The notes under the pieces were generated by a model. The model had not been told where the DNA came from and made no database searches. It saw nothing but the letters and a program-made list of their open reading frames with translations. Made by a program: the position numbers and the translations under genes. Positions 1-10,592 of a stretch of 64,000 bases of DNA are shown here, piece by piece; position 1 is the first letter of the stretch; every line of letters starts with the position of its first letter. The DNA is from Cellulomonas timonensis (lineage in GTDB: Bacteria; Actinomycetota; Actinomycetes; Actinomycetales; Cellulomonadaceae). Where the stretch lies: contig NZ_FCOT01000012.1 in the NCBI RefSeq assembly GCF_900046455.1, positions 310,001 through 374,000 of the forward strand, in the 5' to 3' direction.

Positions 1-1167
1 GGCGTCGCCACGGGCGAACAGGTTGGGGCCGCCCACCGTCGGCACGGGGTCGCACGGGTCGAAGACGAACGTGGACGGCTCCGCACTGCCGTCCACGGCC
101 TCCGGAGCCAGCCCTCCGTCGGGGGCGAGATGCCAGGCCGTCGAGACCGTGTCGGGCGGCGGCCAGGCGTCGAGGTCGCGCCACGCGTTCTCGCTCATCA
201 CGAAGACGCGCACCCGGGGGCCGGTCGCGTCGTCGGTCTCGCCGGTCGCGTGGGCCACCAGGAACTCGACGCCGTCCGCTCCCAGCTGCTCGGCGCCGCG
301 TGCCGCCGAGCGCCCGTAGTCGACCTCGCCCAACGCCTGCCCGGGGACGCCGTGGCCCCACGGCCCGACGACCAGCCGCGAGCCGGGGTGCTGCGCGGTG
401 GTGAACTGCCGCAGGGTGAGGTCCCGGAAGAGGTCGTGCCAGCCGGCGACGAACAGCGTCGGCACGGCAGGTCGGGGAGGCAGCGCCCACTGCTGCCACC
501 ACGGGTCGCTTGCGGGGTGGGTCATCCAGTCCCGCCACGCGGGGAAGCGCCGCTTCAGCAGCGCTTGGTCCGCTAGCGGCGCCGTGCGGGCGGCGGCGTC
601 GGGATCGGCCGCGAGCGCCTCCCACTCGACGAGCTCGGCCGTCACGTCCTCGCCCCGCGCGGCAGCGCGCATCAGCTCACCGCGGGTCATCGCCGTCGCC
701 CAGTTGAGGGCCGAGCCCAACACCACCGCGCCACCCCGGTAGATGATCCCGACGGGGTCGCCCGGGCACACCCCCAAGTGCATCGCCCGCAGCGCCGGGT
801 GGCCGGTGGACGCCAGGTACAGCTGGGCCTGCGCCAGGTAGGAGCGCCCCCAGCCGACGACTGAGCCCGTCGACCACGGCTGCCGCGCGCACCACTCGAT
901 CACCGCGCGCGCGTCCTCGACATGCCCGCGCCACGGCACGAACGCGCCCTCCGACGCGCCGGTGCCGCGCAGGGCCACGACGACGACCGCGAGCCCGCGC
1001 GCCACGAGCTCCGACTCCCCCATCTCCTGCCGGGCGGCGTCGACCGGGTAGGGCGTGAGGGCCAGGACGACCGGCACGGGCTCGTCCGTCGCCGGTCGGT
1101 GGACCGTGGCGCGCAGGGTGGCGCCGTCGGGCAGCGTGATCGGCACGTGCTGCTCGACCTGGGTCAT
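1..1167 (-). CDS. CocE/NonD family hydrolase (partial, 3' end off window)
   Basis: This minus-strand gene starts at 1167 with MTQVEQH and stays open for 389 codons to the window edge, so its C-terminus is missing. Readable motifs fit the Xaa-Pro dipeptidyl-peptidase S15/CocE family: LRGTGASEG near residue 70, the nucleophile elbow GWGRSYLAQ (Ser near residue 109), GWHDLF, and GPWGHG near residue 260. The C-terminal jelly-roll domain begins before the cut (FVFDPCDP near residue 370). The family cleaves acyl, ester or X-Pro bonds; the substrate here cannot be told. A ribosome site AAGGAGCCCC lies just upstream, and its 12-nt block CGAAGGAGCCCC occurs twice in tandem. It is divergent from the LacI-family gene. 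Confidence 0.85.
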   Translation of the reverse strand, partial: MTQVEQHVPITLPDGATLRATVHRPATDEPVPVVLALTPYPVDAARQEMGESELVARGLAVVVVALRGTGASEGAFVPWRGHVEDARAVIEWCARQPWSTGSVVGWGRSYLAQAQLYLASTGHPALRAMHLGVCPGDPVGIIYRGGAVVLGSALNWATAMTRGELMRAAARGEDVTAELVEWEALAADPDAAARTAPLADQALLKRRFPAWRDWMTHPASDPWWQQWALPPRPAVPTLFVAGWHDLFRDLTLRQFTTAQHPGSRLVVGPWGHGVPGQALGEVDYGRSAARGAEQLGADGVEFLVAHATGETDDATGPRVRVFVMSENAWRDLDAWPPPDTVSTAWHLAPDGGLAPEAVDGSAEPSTFVFDPCDPVPTVGGPNLFARGDA

Positions 1168-1220
1168 GGGGCTCCTTCGCTCACGGGGGCTCCTTCGTCG
1201 AGGGCTCCGCGGAGGCGCCT

Positions 1221-1234
1221 GTCTATCGATACAC
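1221..1234. promoter_or_regulatory. Imperfect palindrome between hydrolase and lacI-type gene
   Basis: The block GTCTATCGATACAC centres on the palindrome TATCGATA (1224-1231) and has a central CG like many LacI-family operators. It lies in the divergent intergenic region, about 55 nt before the hydrolase start. It could be a site for the neighbouring LacI protein, but it differs from the strong palindrome upstream of the xylanase. This is inference only. Confidence 0.25.
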
Positions 1235-1355
1235 GGGCGGCACTGCAACGATGGCGCGCCTGACTCGCCCTGGTGGGAACGGCGTCACGGCTGCCACAGT
1301 TGCCCACCGAGGAGGCGCCACCGGCCCAGGCGTCCCCGACCCGAGGAGGCTCGAG

Positions 1356-2411
1356 GTGGAACCGCCGGTCGACAAGCGCAGACGCGTGCCCACCATGAGC
1401 GACGTGGCCCGGCTCGCGGGCGTGTCCACGATGACCGTCTCCAACGTCCTCAACAGCCGCTCCCGGGTGGGCGACAGCACCCGACTGCGGGTCCTGCAGG
1501 CGGTCGACGAGCTGGACTACGAGGTGAACCTCACCGCCCGCCGGCTCCGCGCCGGCCGCGTCGACACCGTGGCGCTGATCGTGCCGAGCTTCGACCACGC
1601 GTACTTCGCCGAGCTGGCCGCCGGCTTCGCGGCGGAGTTCGCCCGCCACGGCCGCCACCTGGTCGTCACGCAGTCCGGCGCCAGCCGGGAAGGCGAGCTG
1701 TCGGCGTTGTCGCAGGCGCGGCTCGGGCAGTACGACGGGGTCATCCTCAGCGCCGTGGGCCTCGCCTATGAGGAGGTCGACGCCCTGCGGAGCGCCCAAC
1801 CGCTGCTGCTGCTCGGCGAGCAGGCCGTCCCGCCCCGGTTCGACCACATCTGCATCGCGAATGTCGAGGGCGCGCGACTGGCGGTGCGGCATCTGCTGGA
1901 CCGCGGCGCGCGGAGGGTCGCCGTCGCCGGCGGGGTGGCCACGGGCCGCGCAGACGGCGCCGGGGCGCAGGACTCGATGTCGGGGCTGCGCACTCGCGGC
2001 TGGCGGGCGGCGCATAAGGAGGCCGGCGTGGTCCCGGACGGGCGTCTGCTGCTGGGCGACGCCCGATACGCCGCTGCCGACGCCCGCCGGGCTGTGGCCG
2101 GAGCGCTGGCGGACGGGCTCGAGTTCGACGCGGTCTTCGCGATCACCGACGAGATCGCGCACGGCGTCCTCGCCGCGTTGCACGACGCCGGGTTGCGCGT
2201 GCCGGAGGACGTCGCCGTGGTGGGCTTCGACGACCTGAGGATGAGCGAGTTCGCGACGCCGGGACTCTCGTCGGTCAACGTCCGCCGCGACTGGATCGTG
2301 CAGCATGCGGTCTCGGTGATCGAGCGCAGGATCGCTGGTGACGACGGGGAGCCCGTGCGGCTGACGGCGCCCGTGAGCCTGGTGGTGCGCGACTCCAGCA
2401 GGAGATCGTGA
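1356..2411 (+). CDS. LacI-family transcriptional regulator
   Basis: The protein has about 351 aa. The GTG at 1356 is chosen because GAGGAGG sits six bases upstream; an in-frame ATG at 1251 would add 35 residues with no family match. The N-terminal LacI helix-turn-helix lies at about residues 13-40 (MSDVARLAGVSTMTVSNVLN), followed by the hinge helix (ARRLRAGRVDTVALI) and a periplasmic-binding-protein-like sugar-sensing domain ending in VGFDDLRMSEFATPGLSSV. It lies head-to-tail before the secreted arabinoxylanase gene and very probably represses it until a xylo- or arabino-oligosaccharide is bound. The recognition-helix pair is Thr-Met, not the Tyr-Gln of E. coli LacI. The effector is unknown. 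Confidence 0.88.
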   Translation: MEPPVDKRRRVPTMSDVARLAGVSTMTVSNVLNSRSRVGDSTRLRVLQAVDELDYEVNLTARRLRAGRVDTVALIVPSFDHAYFAELAAGFAAEFARHGRHLVVTQSGASREGELSALSQARLGQYDGVILSAVGLAYEEVDALRSAQPLLLLGEQAVPPRFDHICIANVEGARLAVRHLLDRGARRVAVAGGVATGRADGAGAQDSMSGLRTRGWRAAHKEAGVVPDGRLLLGDARYAAADARRAVAGALADGLEFDAVFAITDEIAHGVLAALHDAGLRVPEDVAVVGFDDLRMSEFATPGLSSVNVRRDWIVQHAVSVIERRIAGDDGEPVRLTAPVSLVVRDSSRRS

Positions 2412-2481
2412 GTCCTCACCGCCCGGAAGACGCCCGCACGGAATCGTTTCGCATCTAGACCGGCGCCCACCCCGCTGCGAA

Positions 2482-2495
2482 TGTGAGCGCTCACA
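2482..2495. promoter_or_regulatory. LacI-type operator upstream of the xylanase
   Basis: TGTGAGCGCTCACA is a perfect 14-bp palindrome about 100 nt before the xylanase start. A further half-site, GCTCACAC, follows at 2499-2506. LacI-family operators are palindromes with a central CG, and the adjacent gene encodes a LacI protein, so this is the likely control site. The core equals that of the idealised symmetric lac operator. Confidence 0.75.
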
Positions 2496-2537
2496 CCCGC
2501 TCACACAGCCACGAGATCGTGGCCGTACTTCCCATGA

Positions 2538-5060
<2,523 letters not shown>

Positions 5061-5086
5061 TGCGCTGATCCGCCGCTCACACCCGG

Positions 5087-5120
5087 GATGCCCGATCGCC
5101 GATGGAGGCGGTCGGGCATC
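5087..5120 (+). terminator. Hairpin terminator after the xylanase
   Basis: Arms GATGCCCGATCGCC (5087-5100) and GGCGGTCGGGCATC (5107-5120) pair over 14 positions, one of them a G-U pair, around a 6-nt loop. It lies 26 nt after the xylanase stop. There is no U tract, which is common in high-GC actinobacteria. Confidence 0.75.
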
Positions 5121-5278
5121 TCGGTGTCCGCGGCGGGGGGATCCACGTCGCACCCACGCCGCGACGACGGGACTCAAGACCCGGGTGCGGGCGCCCGCGG
5201 ACCGGCACTGTTGTCCCGGCTGGAACGTCGCCTCCCCGCAGAGTCGTGGGGTCCCACTCGCGGAAAGAGGACCAGGGC

Positions 5279-6912
5279 ATGGTCGCGCTCCTCGCTGAGA
5301 ACCCGGTGCTGCTGCTCTTCGTGACCGCCGCTCTCGGGTTCGCGGTGGGCCGCGTGCACGTGCGGGGCGCGAGCCTGGGCGTGGCGGCGGTGCTGTTCGT
5401 CGGGCTGGTGATCGGGGCCCAGAACCCCGACCTGGTGATCCCGGAGTTCGCCCGCACCCTCGGCCTGGCGATCTTCGTCTACACGATCGGGCTCTCGAGC
5501 GGCGCGAGCTTCTTCGCGTCCTTCAACCGCAAGGGCCTGCGGGACAACGCGCTCGTGGTCGTGGTCCTCTCGTTCGCGGCGCTGCTCGTCTTCCTCGCCG
5601 CGGGGATCTTCGACCTCAAGCCCACGGTCGCGGCCGGGTTCTTCGCCGGGGCCACGACCAACACGCCCGCGCTGGCCGGGGTGATCGAGGCCGTGCGCGG
5701 CTCGGGCGAGGCGGCCGCGACCGAGCCCACGGTCGGGTACTCGATCGCGTACCCCATGGGGGTGCTCGGGCCGATCATCGCGATTGCGATCGCGCGTCGC
5801 CTCTTCCGGGTCGACTACCGCAAGGAGGCAGGCCGGCTCGCGTCGCTGCACCTGGTGCAGGAGGAGATCGCGTCGGTCACGGCCCGGGTGACCGCACCCG
5901 CCGCGATCGACCAGACGGTGCGGGACCTGCAGCGCGAGCTCGGGGTCCCCGTGGTGTTGAGCCGCATCCAGCGCGGCACGGAGACGATGCTCGCCGAGGG
6001 CGACGTGCGGCTGCGCGAGGGCGACCTCGTCTCGGTTGTGGGTGAGCCGGGGAACGTCGAGACGGCCGTCACCGCGATCGGTGAGCGCGACCCGCGGCAC
6101 CCCGCGCTCGACCGCAGCAGCTACGACTTCCGGCGCATCTTCGTCTCCCGCACCGATGTCGTCGGCCGCCGGCTGCGCGACCTGCGCCTGCCCGAGGACT
6201 ACGACGCGATCGTGACGCGGGTGCGGCGCGGCGACGTCGACGTGACCGCGACGGGCGACACCGTGCTCGAGCTCGGCGACCGGGTGCGCGTCGTCGCCGG
6301 ACGGGCGCGCATGAAGGCCGTGACCGAACGGCTCGGCGACTCGTACAAGCACCTCTCCGAGATCGACCTGCTCACGTTCGGCCTGGGCATGTCGCTGGGC
6401 CTGCTGCTGGGCGCGATCACGGTGCCGCTGCCCGGCGGTCTGACGTTCGAGCTGGGCTCCGCGGCGGGCCCGCTCATCGTCGGCCTGGTGCTCGGGGCCC
6501 TGCGCCGCACCGGGCCCATCGTGTGGACCATCCCGTACAGCGCCAACCTCACGCTGCGCCAGATCGGTTTGATGCTGTTCCTGGCGGCCGTGGGGCTGGG
6601 CTCGGGCTACACGTTCCGCACGATGTTCGCGGCGAACTCCGGGGTGACGCTGCTGCTGATCGGCGCAGTCATCTCGATCGTCGTCCCGATGCTCACGCTC
6701 GTGATCGGCTACCGGCTGCTGCGCATCCCCTTCGGGCAGCTCACCGGGATGGTCTCGGCGCAGCAGACGCAGCCCGCGGTGCTCGGCTACGCGCTCGAGG
6801 ACTCGGGAGACGAGGCGCCGAACGTCGGGTACGCGATGGTCTACCCCGTCGCGATGATCCCAAGATCCTGCTCGCCCAGGTGCTCCTGCTCGCGTTGGGT
6901 GGCCTCGGCTGA
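5279..6912 (+). CDS. AspT/YidE/YbjL-type transporter, frameshifted near the C-terminus
   Basis: The gene starts at ATG 5279 after GGAAAGAGG. About ten hydrophobic segments form two halves (roughly residues 5-180 and 365-540), separated by two TrkA-C-like regulatory domains (about 200-285 and 290-370). This is the aspartate:alanine exchanger/YidE layout, and the family is about 540-560 aa. After codon 527 the frame breaks at about 6859-6860: ATCCCAAGATC is read where the sense is restored by one extra G (ATCGCCAAGATC), giving IAKILLAQVLLLALGGLG and a stop at 6912, 544 aa in all. Without the correction the frame stays open to 8557, through a gene on the other strand and into the flavoprotein. 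Either a real 1-nt deletion or a sequencing error is possible. Confidence 0.82.
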
Positions 6913-6931
6913 CGCTGATCAGACTCGATGC

Positions 6932-7510
6932 TCACCGACGCGGTCGGGCGCGGACGTGCATCCGTTCGCCCTGGCGGCCGAACAGGTGGAGGACCTCGGC
7001 CGGGTGCGGCCCGGGGTTGCCGACGAAGTGCGGCAGGTTCGTGTCGAACTCGGCGACCTCCCCGGCGCTCAGGGTCAGGTCTTGGTCGCCGAGCAGGAGG
7101 CGCGCCTGGCCGGACAGCACGTACAGCCACTCGTAGCCCGGGTGGACCGACTGCTCGGGCGGGGCCGTCGGCCAGCCGGGCGCGATGATCTGCTTGTAGG
7201 CCTGCACCCCGCCGGGGCGCCTGGTCAGCGGGATGAACGTCGAGCCCCACGCCGAGAGCGGTTTCAGGTGGACCCGTGGATCACCCGTCGCGGGGGCGTT
7301 GACAAGATCGTCGAGGTGCACCTGGAGCGTCTCGGCCAGCGGCAGCAGCAGCTCCAGGGTGGGCCGCCGCAGCCCGGACTCGAGGCGCGACAGGGTGCTG
7401 ACCGAGATCCCCGTCGCCGCGGAGACGTCGGCCAGCGTCCGGTGGCGCGCGAGCCGCAGCGCCCGCAGCCGTGGTCCAACCGCCTGCAGGACGTCACGGT
7501 GGCTCGCCAT
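6932..7510 (-). CDS. XRE-family regulator with C-terminal cupin domain
   Basis: The protein has 192 aa and starts at 7510. Residues about 8-62 form an XRE helix-turn-helix (RTLADVSAATGISVSTLSRLESG). Residues about 110-185 form a cupin barrel (HPGYEWLYVLSGQARLLLGDQDLTLSAGE), the usual layout of small-molecule-sensing repressors. It is divergent from the flavoprotein gene, with a 66-nt gap holding a clean inverted repeat, so it probably controls that gene and itself. Its 3' end nearly touches the 3' end of the transporter gene. Confidence 0.88.
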   Translation of the reverse strand: MASHRDVLQAVGPRLRALRLARHRTLADVSAATGISVSTLSRLESGLRRPTLELLLPLAETLQVHLDDLVNAPATGDPRVHLKPLSAWGSTFIPLTRRPGGVQAYKQIIAPGWPTAPPEQSVHPGYEWLYVLSGQARLLLGDQDLTLSAGEVAEFDTNLPHFVGNPGPHPAEVLHLFGRQGERMHVRARPRR

Positions 7511-7519
7511 GGCCCCACT

Positions 7520-7534
7520 TTGCCGTATCGGCAA
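7520..7534. promoter_or_regulatory. Inverted repeat, likely XRE-cupin operator
   Basis: TTGCCG-TAT-CGGCAA is a perfect 6+6 bp inverted repeat. It lies 10 nt before the regulator start and 43 nt before the flavoprotein start, placed to control both divergent genes. Confidence 0.6.
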
Positions 7535-7576
7535 GATCTCTCGGCGAACCGGGCCCCGGGGCCGGACGCTGGAGGC

Positions 7577-8557
7577 ATGGACGACGAGACGTACGACGTG
7601 GTGGTCATCGGTGGCGGCGCAGCCGGGCTGAGCGGGGCCCTGGCCCTGGGCAGGGCGCGCCGATCGGTGCTGGTGGTCGACGCGGGCGAGCCGCGCAACG
7701 CTCCCGCCGGGCATGTGCACAACTACCTGGGGCGTGAGGGGACCCCGCCGGCCGAGCTGCTCGCGATCGGCCGCGGCGAGGTGCAGCAGTATGGCGTGCA
7801 GGTCCACGACGGCGCCGTGCAGGACACCACCCGGCTGCCCGACGGGAGCTTCCTCGTGATGCTGGTGGACCGGGCCGTCACCGCCCGACGGCTGCTCGTC
7901 ACCACCGGGCTCGTCGACGAGCTCCCCGACGTCGCTGGGATCGCCGAGGGCTGGGGCCGCACCGTGCTGCACTGCCCCTACTGCCACGGCTGGGAGGTGC
8001 AGGACCAGGCGCTCGGCATCCTGGCGACCGGCCCCCTCGCGGTGCACCAGGCCCTGATGTTCCGGCAGTGGAGCGACGACGTCGTGCTGTTCCAGCACAC
8101 CGCGCCGCAGCCGAGCGACGACGAGGCCGAGCAGCTCGCAGCCCGCGGCATCCGGGTGGTCGAGGGCGAGGTGGTCGGGTGGGAGCCCGACGGCGTCCGG
8201 CTCGCCGACGGAGAGCTGGTCCCGCGGCAGGCGCTGGTCGTCGCCACGACACTCCACGCCCGCGTCGACGCGCTGGTCTCGCTCGGCCTGACGACCACGG
8301 TCCTCGAGATGGGCGGGCAGGTGATCGGCAGCTACGTCGCGGCCGACCCCACCGGTCTGACGGCCGTGCCCGGCGTCTGGGTGGCCGGCAACGTCGCAGA
8401 TCCGCGAGCGCAGGTCGTCATGTCTGCCGCCGCGGGCCTCACCGCGGGCGCCGCCCTCAACGGCGACCTGATCGCCGAGGACACCCGTGCCGCCGTCGCG
8501 AAGCGTCGTGCCTCCGGCCAGGACTCCCAGGAGGCAAAGGGATCGGCGACCGGCTGA
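7577..8557 (+). CDS. NAD(P)/FAD-dependent oxidoreductase, thioredoxin-reductase-like
   Basis: The 326-aa protein begins with an FAD-binding Rossmann motif (YDVVVIGGGAAGLSG, residues 6-20). It carries the redox-active CPYC motif at residues 133-136 (LHCPYCHGWEV), and a C-terminal FAD/dimer segment (VPGVWVAGNVADPRAQVVMSAAAG) places it in the thioredoxin reductase-like flavoprotein group. Members use NAD(P)H to reduce a dithiol or peroxide partner; no thioredoxin gene is adjacent. GGAGG ends only one base before the ATG at 7577, unusually close, so the true start or a leaderless start needs experimental support. The divergent XRE-cupin gene probably regulates it. Confidence 0.88.
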   Translation: MDDETYDVVVIGGGAAGLSGALALGRARRSVLVVDAGEPRNAPAGHVHNYLGREGTPPAELLAIGRGEVQQYGVQVHDGAVQDTTRLPDGSFLVMLVDRAVTARRLLVTTGLVDELPDVAGIAEGWGRTVLHCPYCHGWEVQDQALGILATGPLAVHQALMFRQWSDDVVLFQHTAPQPSDDEAEQLAARGIRVVEGEVVGWEPDGVRLADGELVPRQALVVATTLHARVDALVSLGLTTTVLEMGGQVIGSYVAADPTGLTAVPGVWVAGNVADPRAQVVMSAAAGLTAGAALNGDLIAEDTRAAVAKRRASGQDSQEAKGSATG

Positions 8558-8604
8558 TCACCGCTCGTGTGAGGCGGCTCGTCGCGGAGGGGCGCAGGCC
8601 AGTG

Positions 8605-9297
8605 TCAGCCGCCGATGTCGACGATGCCGTTCTGGTACGCCCACACCACCGCCTGCAGGCGCGATTTCACGCCGAGCTTCGGCATGGACCGGGCCAGGTG
8701 CGACTTCACCGTCGACACCTCGAGGAACAGCTCGCGCGCGATCTCCTCGTTGGACATGCCCTGCGCCAGGAGCAGCAGGATGTCGAGCTCGCGCGGGGTC
8801 AGCAGCTCGCTCGCGCGTGCGGCCGTCACGGGCTGCGTGCGGCGTCGGTGCACGACCTCGCGGAGGACCCGCCGGGTCAGCCCGTTCGCGAGCATGCCGT
8901 GTCCGGCGGCCACCGAGCGGACCGCCTCGATGAGCGTCGCGGGCTCGGCGTCCTTGAGCAGGAAGCCCGACGCGCCGGCCTCGAGCGCCCCGAACAGGTA
9001 CTCGTCGACGTCGAAGGTCGTCAGGACGAGGACGGGTATCGGGTCCGCCACGTCCGGGCCGCACAGCTCGCGCGTGGCCGTGACGCCGTCCTTGCCGGGC
9101 ATGCGGATGTCCATGCACACCACGTCGGGCCGCAGCGCGAGGGCGAGTTCCACCGCGGTGGCCCCGTCGGCGGCCTCCCCGACCACCTCGATGCCTGGCT
9201 CAGTCGCGAGCATCGTGGACAGGCCGGCGCGGACGAGGGGCTGGTCGTCGGCCACCAGGACCCGCACGGTCGCGAGGGCGGGTCTGACGTCGGTCAT
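8605..9297 (-). CDS. NarL/LuxR-type response regulator
   Basis: The 230-aa protein starts at ATG 9297, overlapping the kinase stop by 4 nt (ATGA). The receiver domain is at about residues 12-125, with phospho-acceptor Asp63 (VVCMDIRMPGKDG), acidic pair Asp17/Asp18 and the Lys of FLLKD. The LuxR/NarL helix-turn-helix is at about 165-225 (LTPRELDILLLLAQGMSNEEIA). It is the partner of the adjacent histidine kinase. Its targets probably include this operon. Confidence 0.93.
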   Translation of the reverse strand: MTDVRPALATVRVLVADDQPLVRAGLSTMLATEPGIEVVGEAADGATAVELALALRPDVVCMDIRMPGKDGVTATRELCGPDVADPIPVLVLTTFDVDEYLFGALEAGASGFLLKDAEPATLIEAVRSVAAGHGMLANGLTRRVLREVVHRRRTQPVTAARASELLTPRELDILLLLAQGMSNEEIARELFLEVSTVKSHLARSMPKLGVKSRLQAVVWAYQNGIVDIGG

Positions 9298-10592
9298 GAG
9301 GCCTCCCCTGTGCTCGTCGTCTGCGCCGCGGGCGCCACTGCGACGGGGATCGCGAGCGCGACCTGCCACCCGCCGTCGTCGGTGGGCCCGTACCGGAGCG
9401 TGGCACCGGTCAGGTCCGCGCGCTCCCGCATCCCGACCAGACCGTAGCCGGGGCCGTGGTGCACCCGTGCCTCGCCAGGGCCCGGGGCGCCGTTGCGGAC
9501 CGCCACCTCGACGCGGCCCTCAGCCTGCGCGTCCACGCGCACCTCGCAGCGTGCGCCGGGCGCGTGTCGGGCGGCGTTCGCCAGGGCCTCCTGGACCACG
9601 CGGTACGCCGCGAGCTGCGCCAACGGCCCGACGGCGCCCGACGTGGCGAGCTCCGCCACAGGGCCGGACGTCTCCAGCGAGACCACCGACCCCGACTCGC
9701 TCGCCCGTGCGACGAGCTCGCCGATGCCGGCCAGCGTCTCCATCCGCACGGGCCCGGCCGGGCCGGACGGGTCGGACGGCGAGTCGGTGTCGCGCAGCAG
9801 CACCACTAAGTTGCGCAGGTCCCGCAGCATCGCCGTGCTCTGCTCGCGGACCTGCGCGACCGCCTGCTTGGCGCCGTCCGGGTCGACGTCGATCTGCCGG
9901 CCGATGGCGGCGGTCATCACCGCGATGCCCGAGAGGTGGTGCGCCGCGATGTCATGCAGCTCGCGCGCCATCGCCGTCCGCTCCCGCTCGACGGCCACCT
10001 GCACCAAGGCGTCACGCTCCCGGCTCTGCGCCTCCGCTGTGCCCGCGAGCGCCGCGTCGGCTTCTCGTCGGGCGCCGACGAGGGCTGCCAAGACGAGGGG
10101 AAGTCCCACGGCCGCGGCCCCTTGCAGGAGGCCCCCGACGATCGCCGCCGACTCCGCGCTGCCGCTCCGGAGCCCCGCGGCGGTGACGCCTGCCGCCACC
10201 AGGGCGCCGGCTCCGAGCAAGGTCGGCGCGAGCCGTCGGCCGGGCGCCGCGAGGGCCGCCCGGTACGTCGCGACGAGCACCGCCACGAGTCCGACCCCGA
10301 TGCCCTCGCCGAGGACCATGAGCGCGGGAAGCCCTGCGGCGACCGCCAGGAGCGTGGCGCGTGGGCGCCCCCGCAGCCCCCAGAGCACGACAGCCTGCAA
10401 GCCCAGCACCGCTGCCGACCCCCACCACGCCGCGTCGCCGAACCCCGGCACCCCACGGGCGGCCGACGGGTCGGACTGCTGCATGATCACGGAGGCGGCG
10501 AGAAGGCTCATCGACAGCACCCAGCAGGCCGCCGGGACGACGTACGCCGTCCGGCGGCCGTGCTGAGCGAGGCGCTCGATCATCCACGTCAC
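9294..10592 (-). CDS. Sensor histidine kinase (HisKA_3 / NarL partner type)
   Basis: The 432-aa protein starts at GTG 10592, overlapping the CPBP protease stop (GTGA). Five or six membrane segments fill residues about 18-175 with almost no extracellular loops, so it probably senses something within the membrane. A short coiled coil leads to the phospho-acceptor motif ARELHDIAAHHLSG with His213, then a HATPase_c domain (NAARHAP, GYGLVGMRERADLTG). Translation is coupled on both sides, giving the order protease-kinase-regulator. Confidence 0.92.
   Translation of the reverse strand: MTWMIERLAQHGRRTAYVVPAACWVLSMSLLAASVIMQQSDPSAARGVPGFGDAAWWGSAAVLGLQAVVLWGLRGRPRATLLAVAAGLPALMVLGEGIGVGLVAVLVATYRAALAAPGRRLAPTLLGAGALVAAGVTAAGLRSGSAESAAIVGGLLQGAAAVGLPLVLAALVGARREADAALAGTAEAQSRERDALVQVAVERERTAMARELHDIAAHHLSGIAVMTAAIGRQIDVDPDGAKQAVAQVREQSTAMLRDLRNLVVLLRDTDSPSDPSGPAGPVRMETLAGIGELVARASESGSVVSLETSGPVAELATSGAVGPLAQLAAYRVVQEALANAARHAPGARCEVRVDAQAEGRVEVAVRNGAPGPGEARVHHGPGYGLVGMRERADLTGATLRYGPTDDGGWQVALAIPVAVAPAAQTTSTGEAS

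Noticed and set aside
5102-8557. Apparent 1151-aa fusion of the transporter and the flavoprotein
   Set aside because: The join lies after the frameshift and runs antisense through the XRE-cupin gene; both halves have their own start or stop and normal length.
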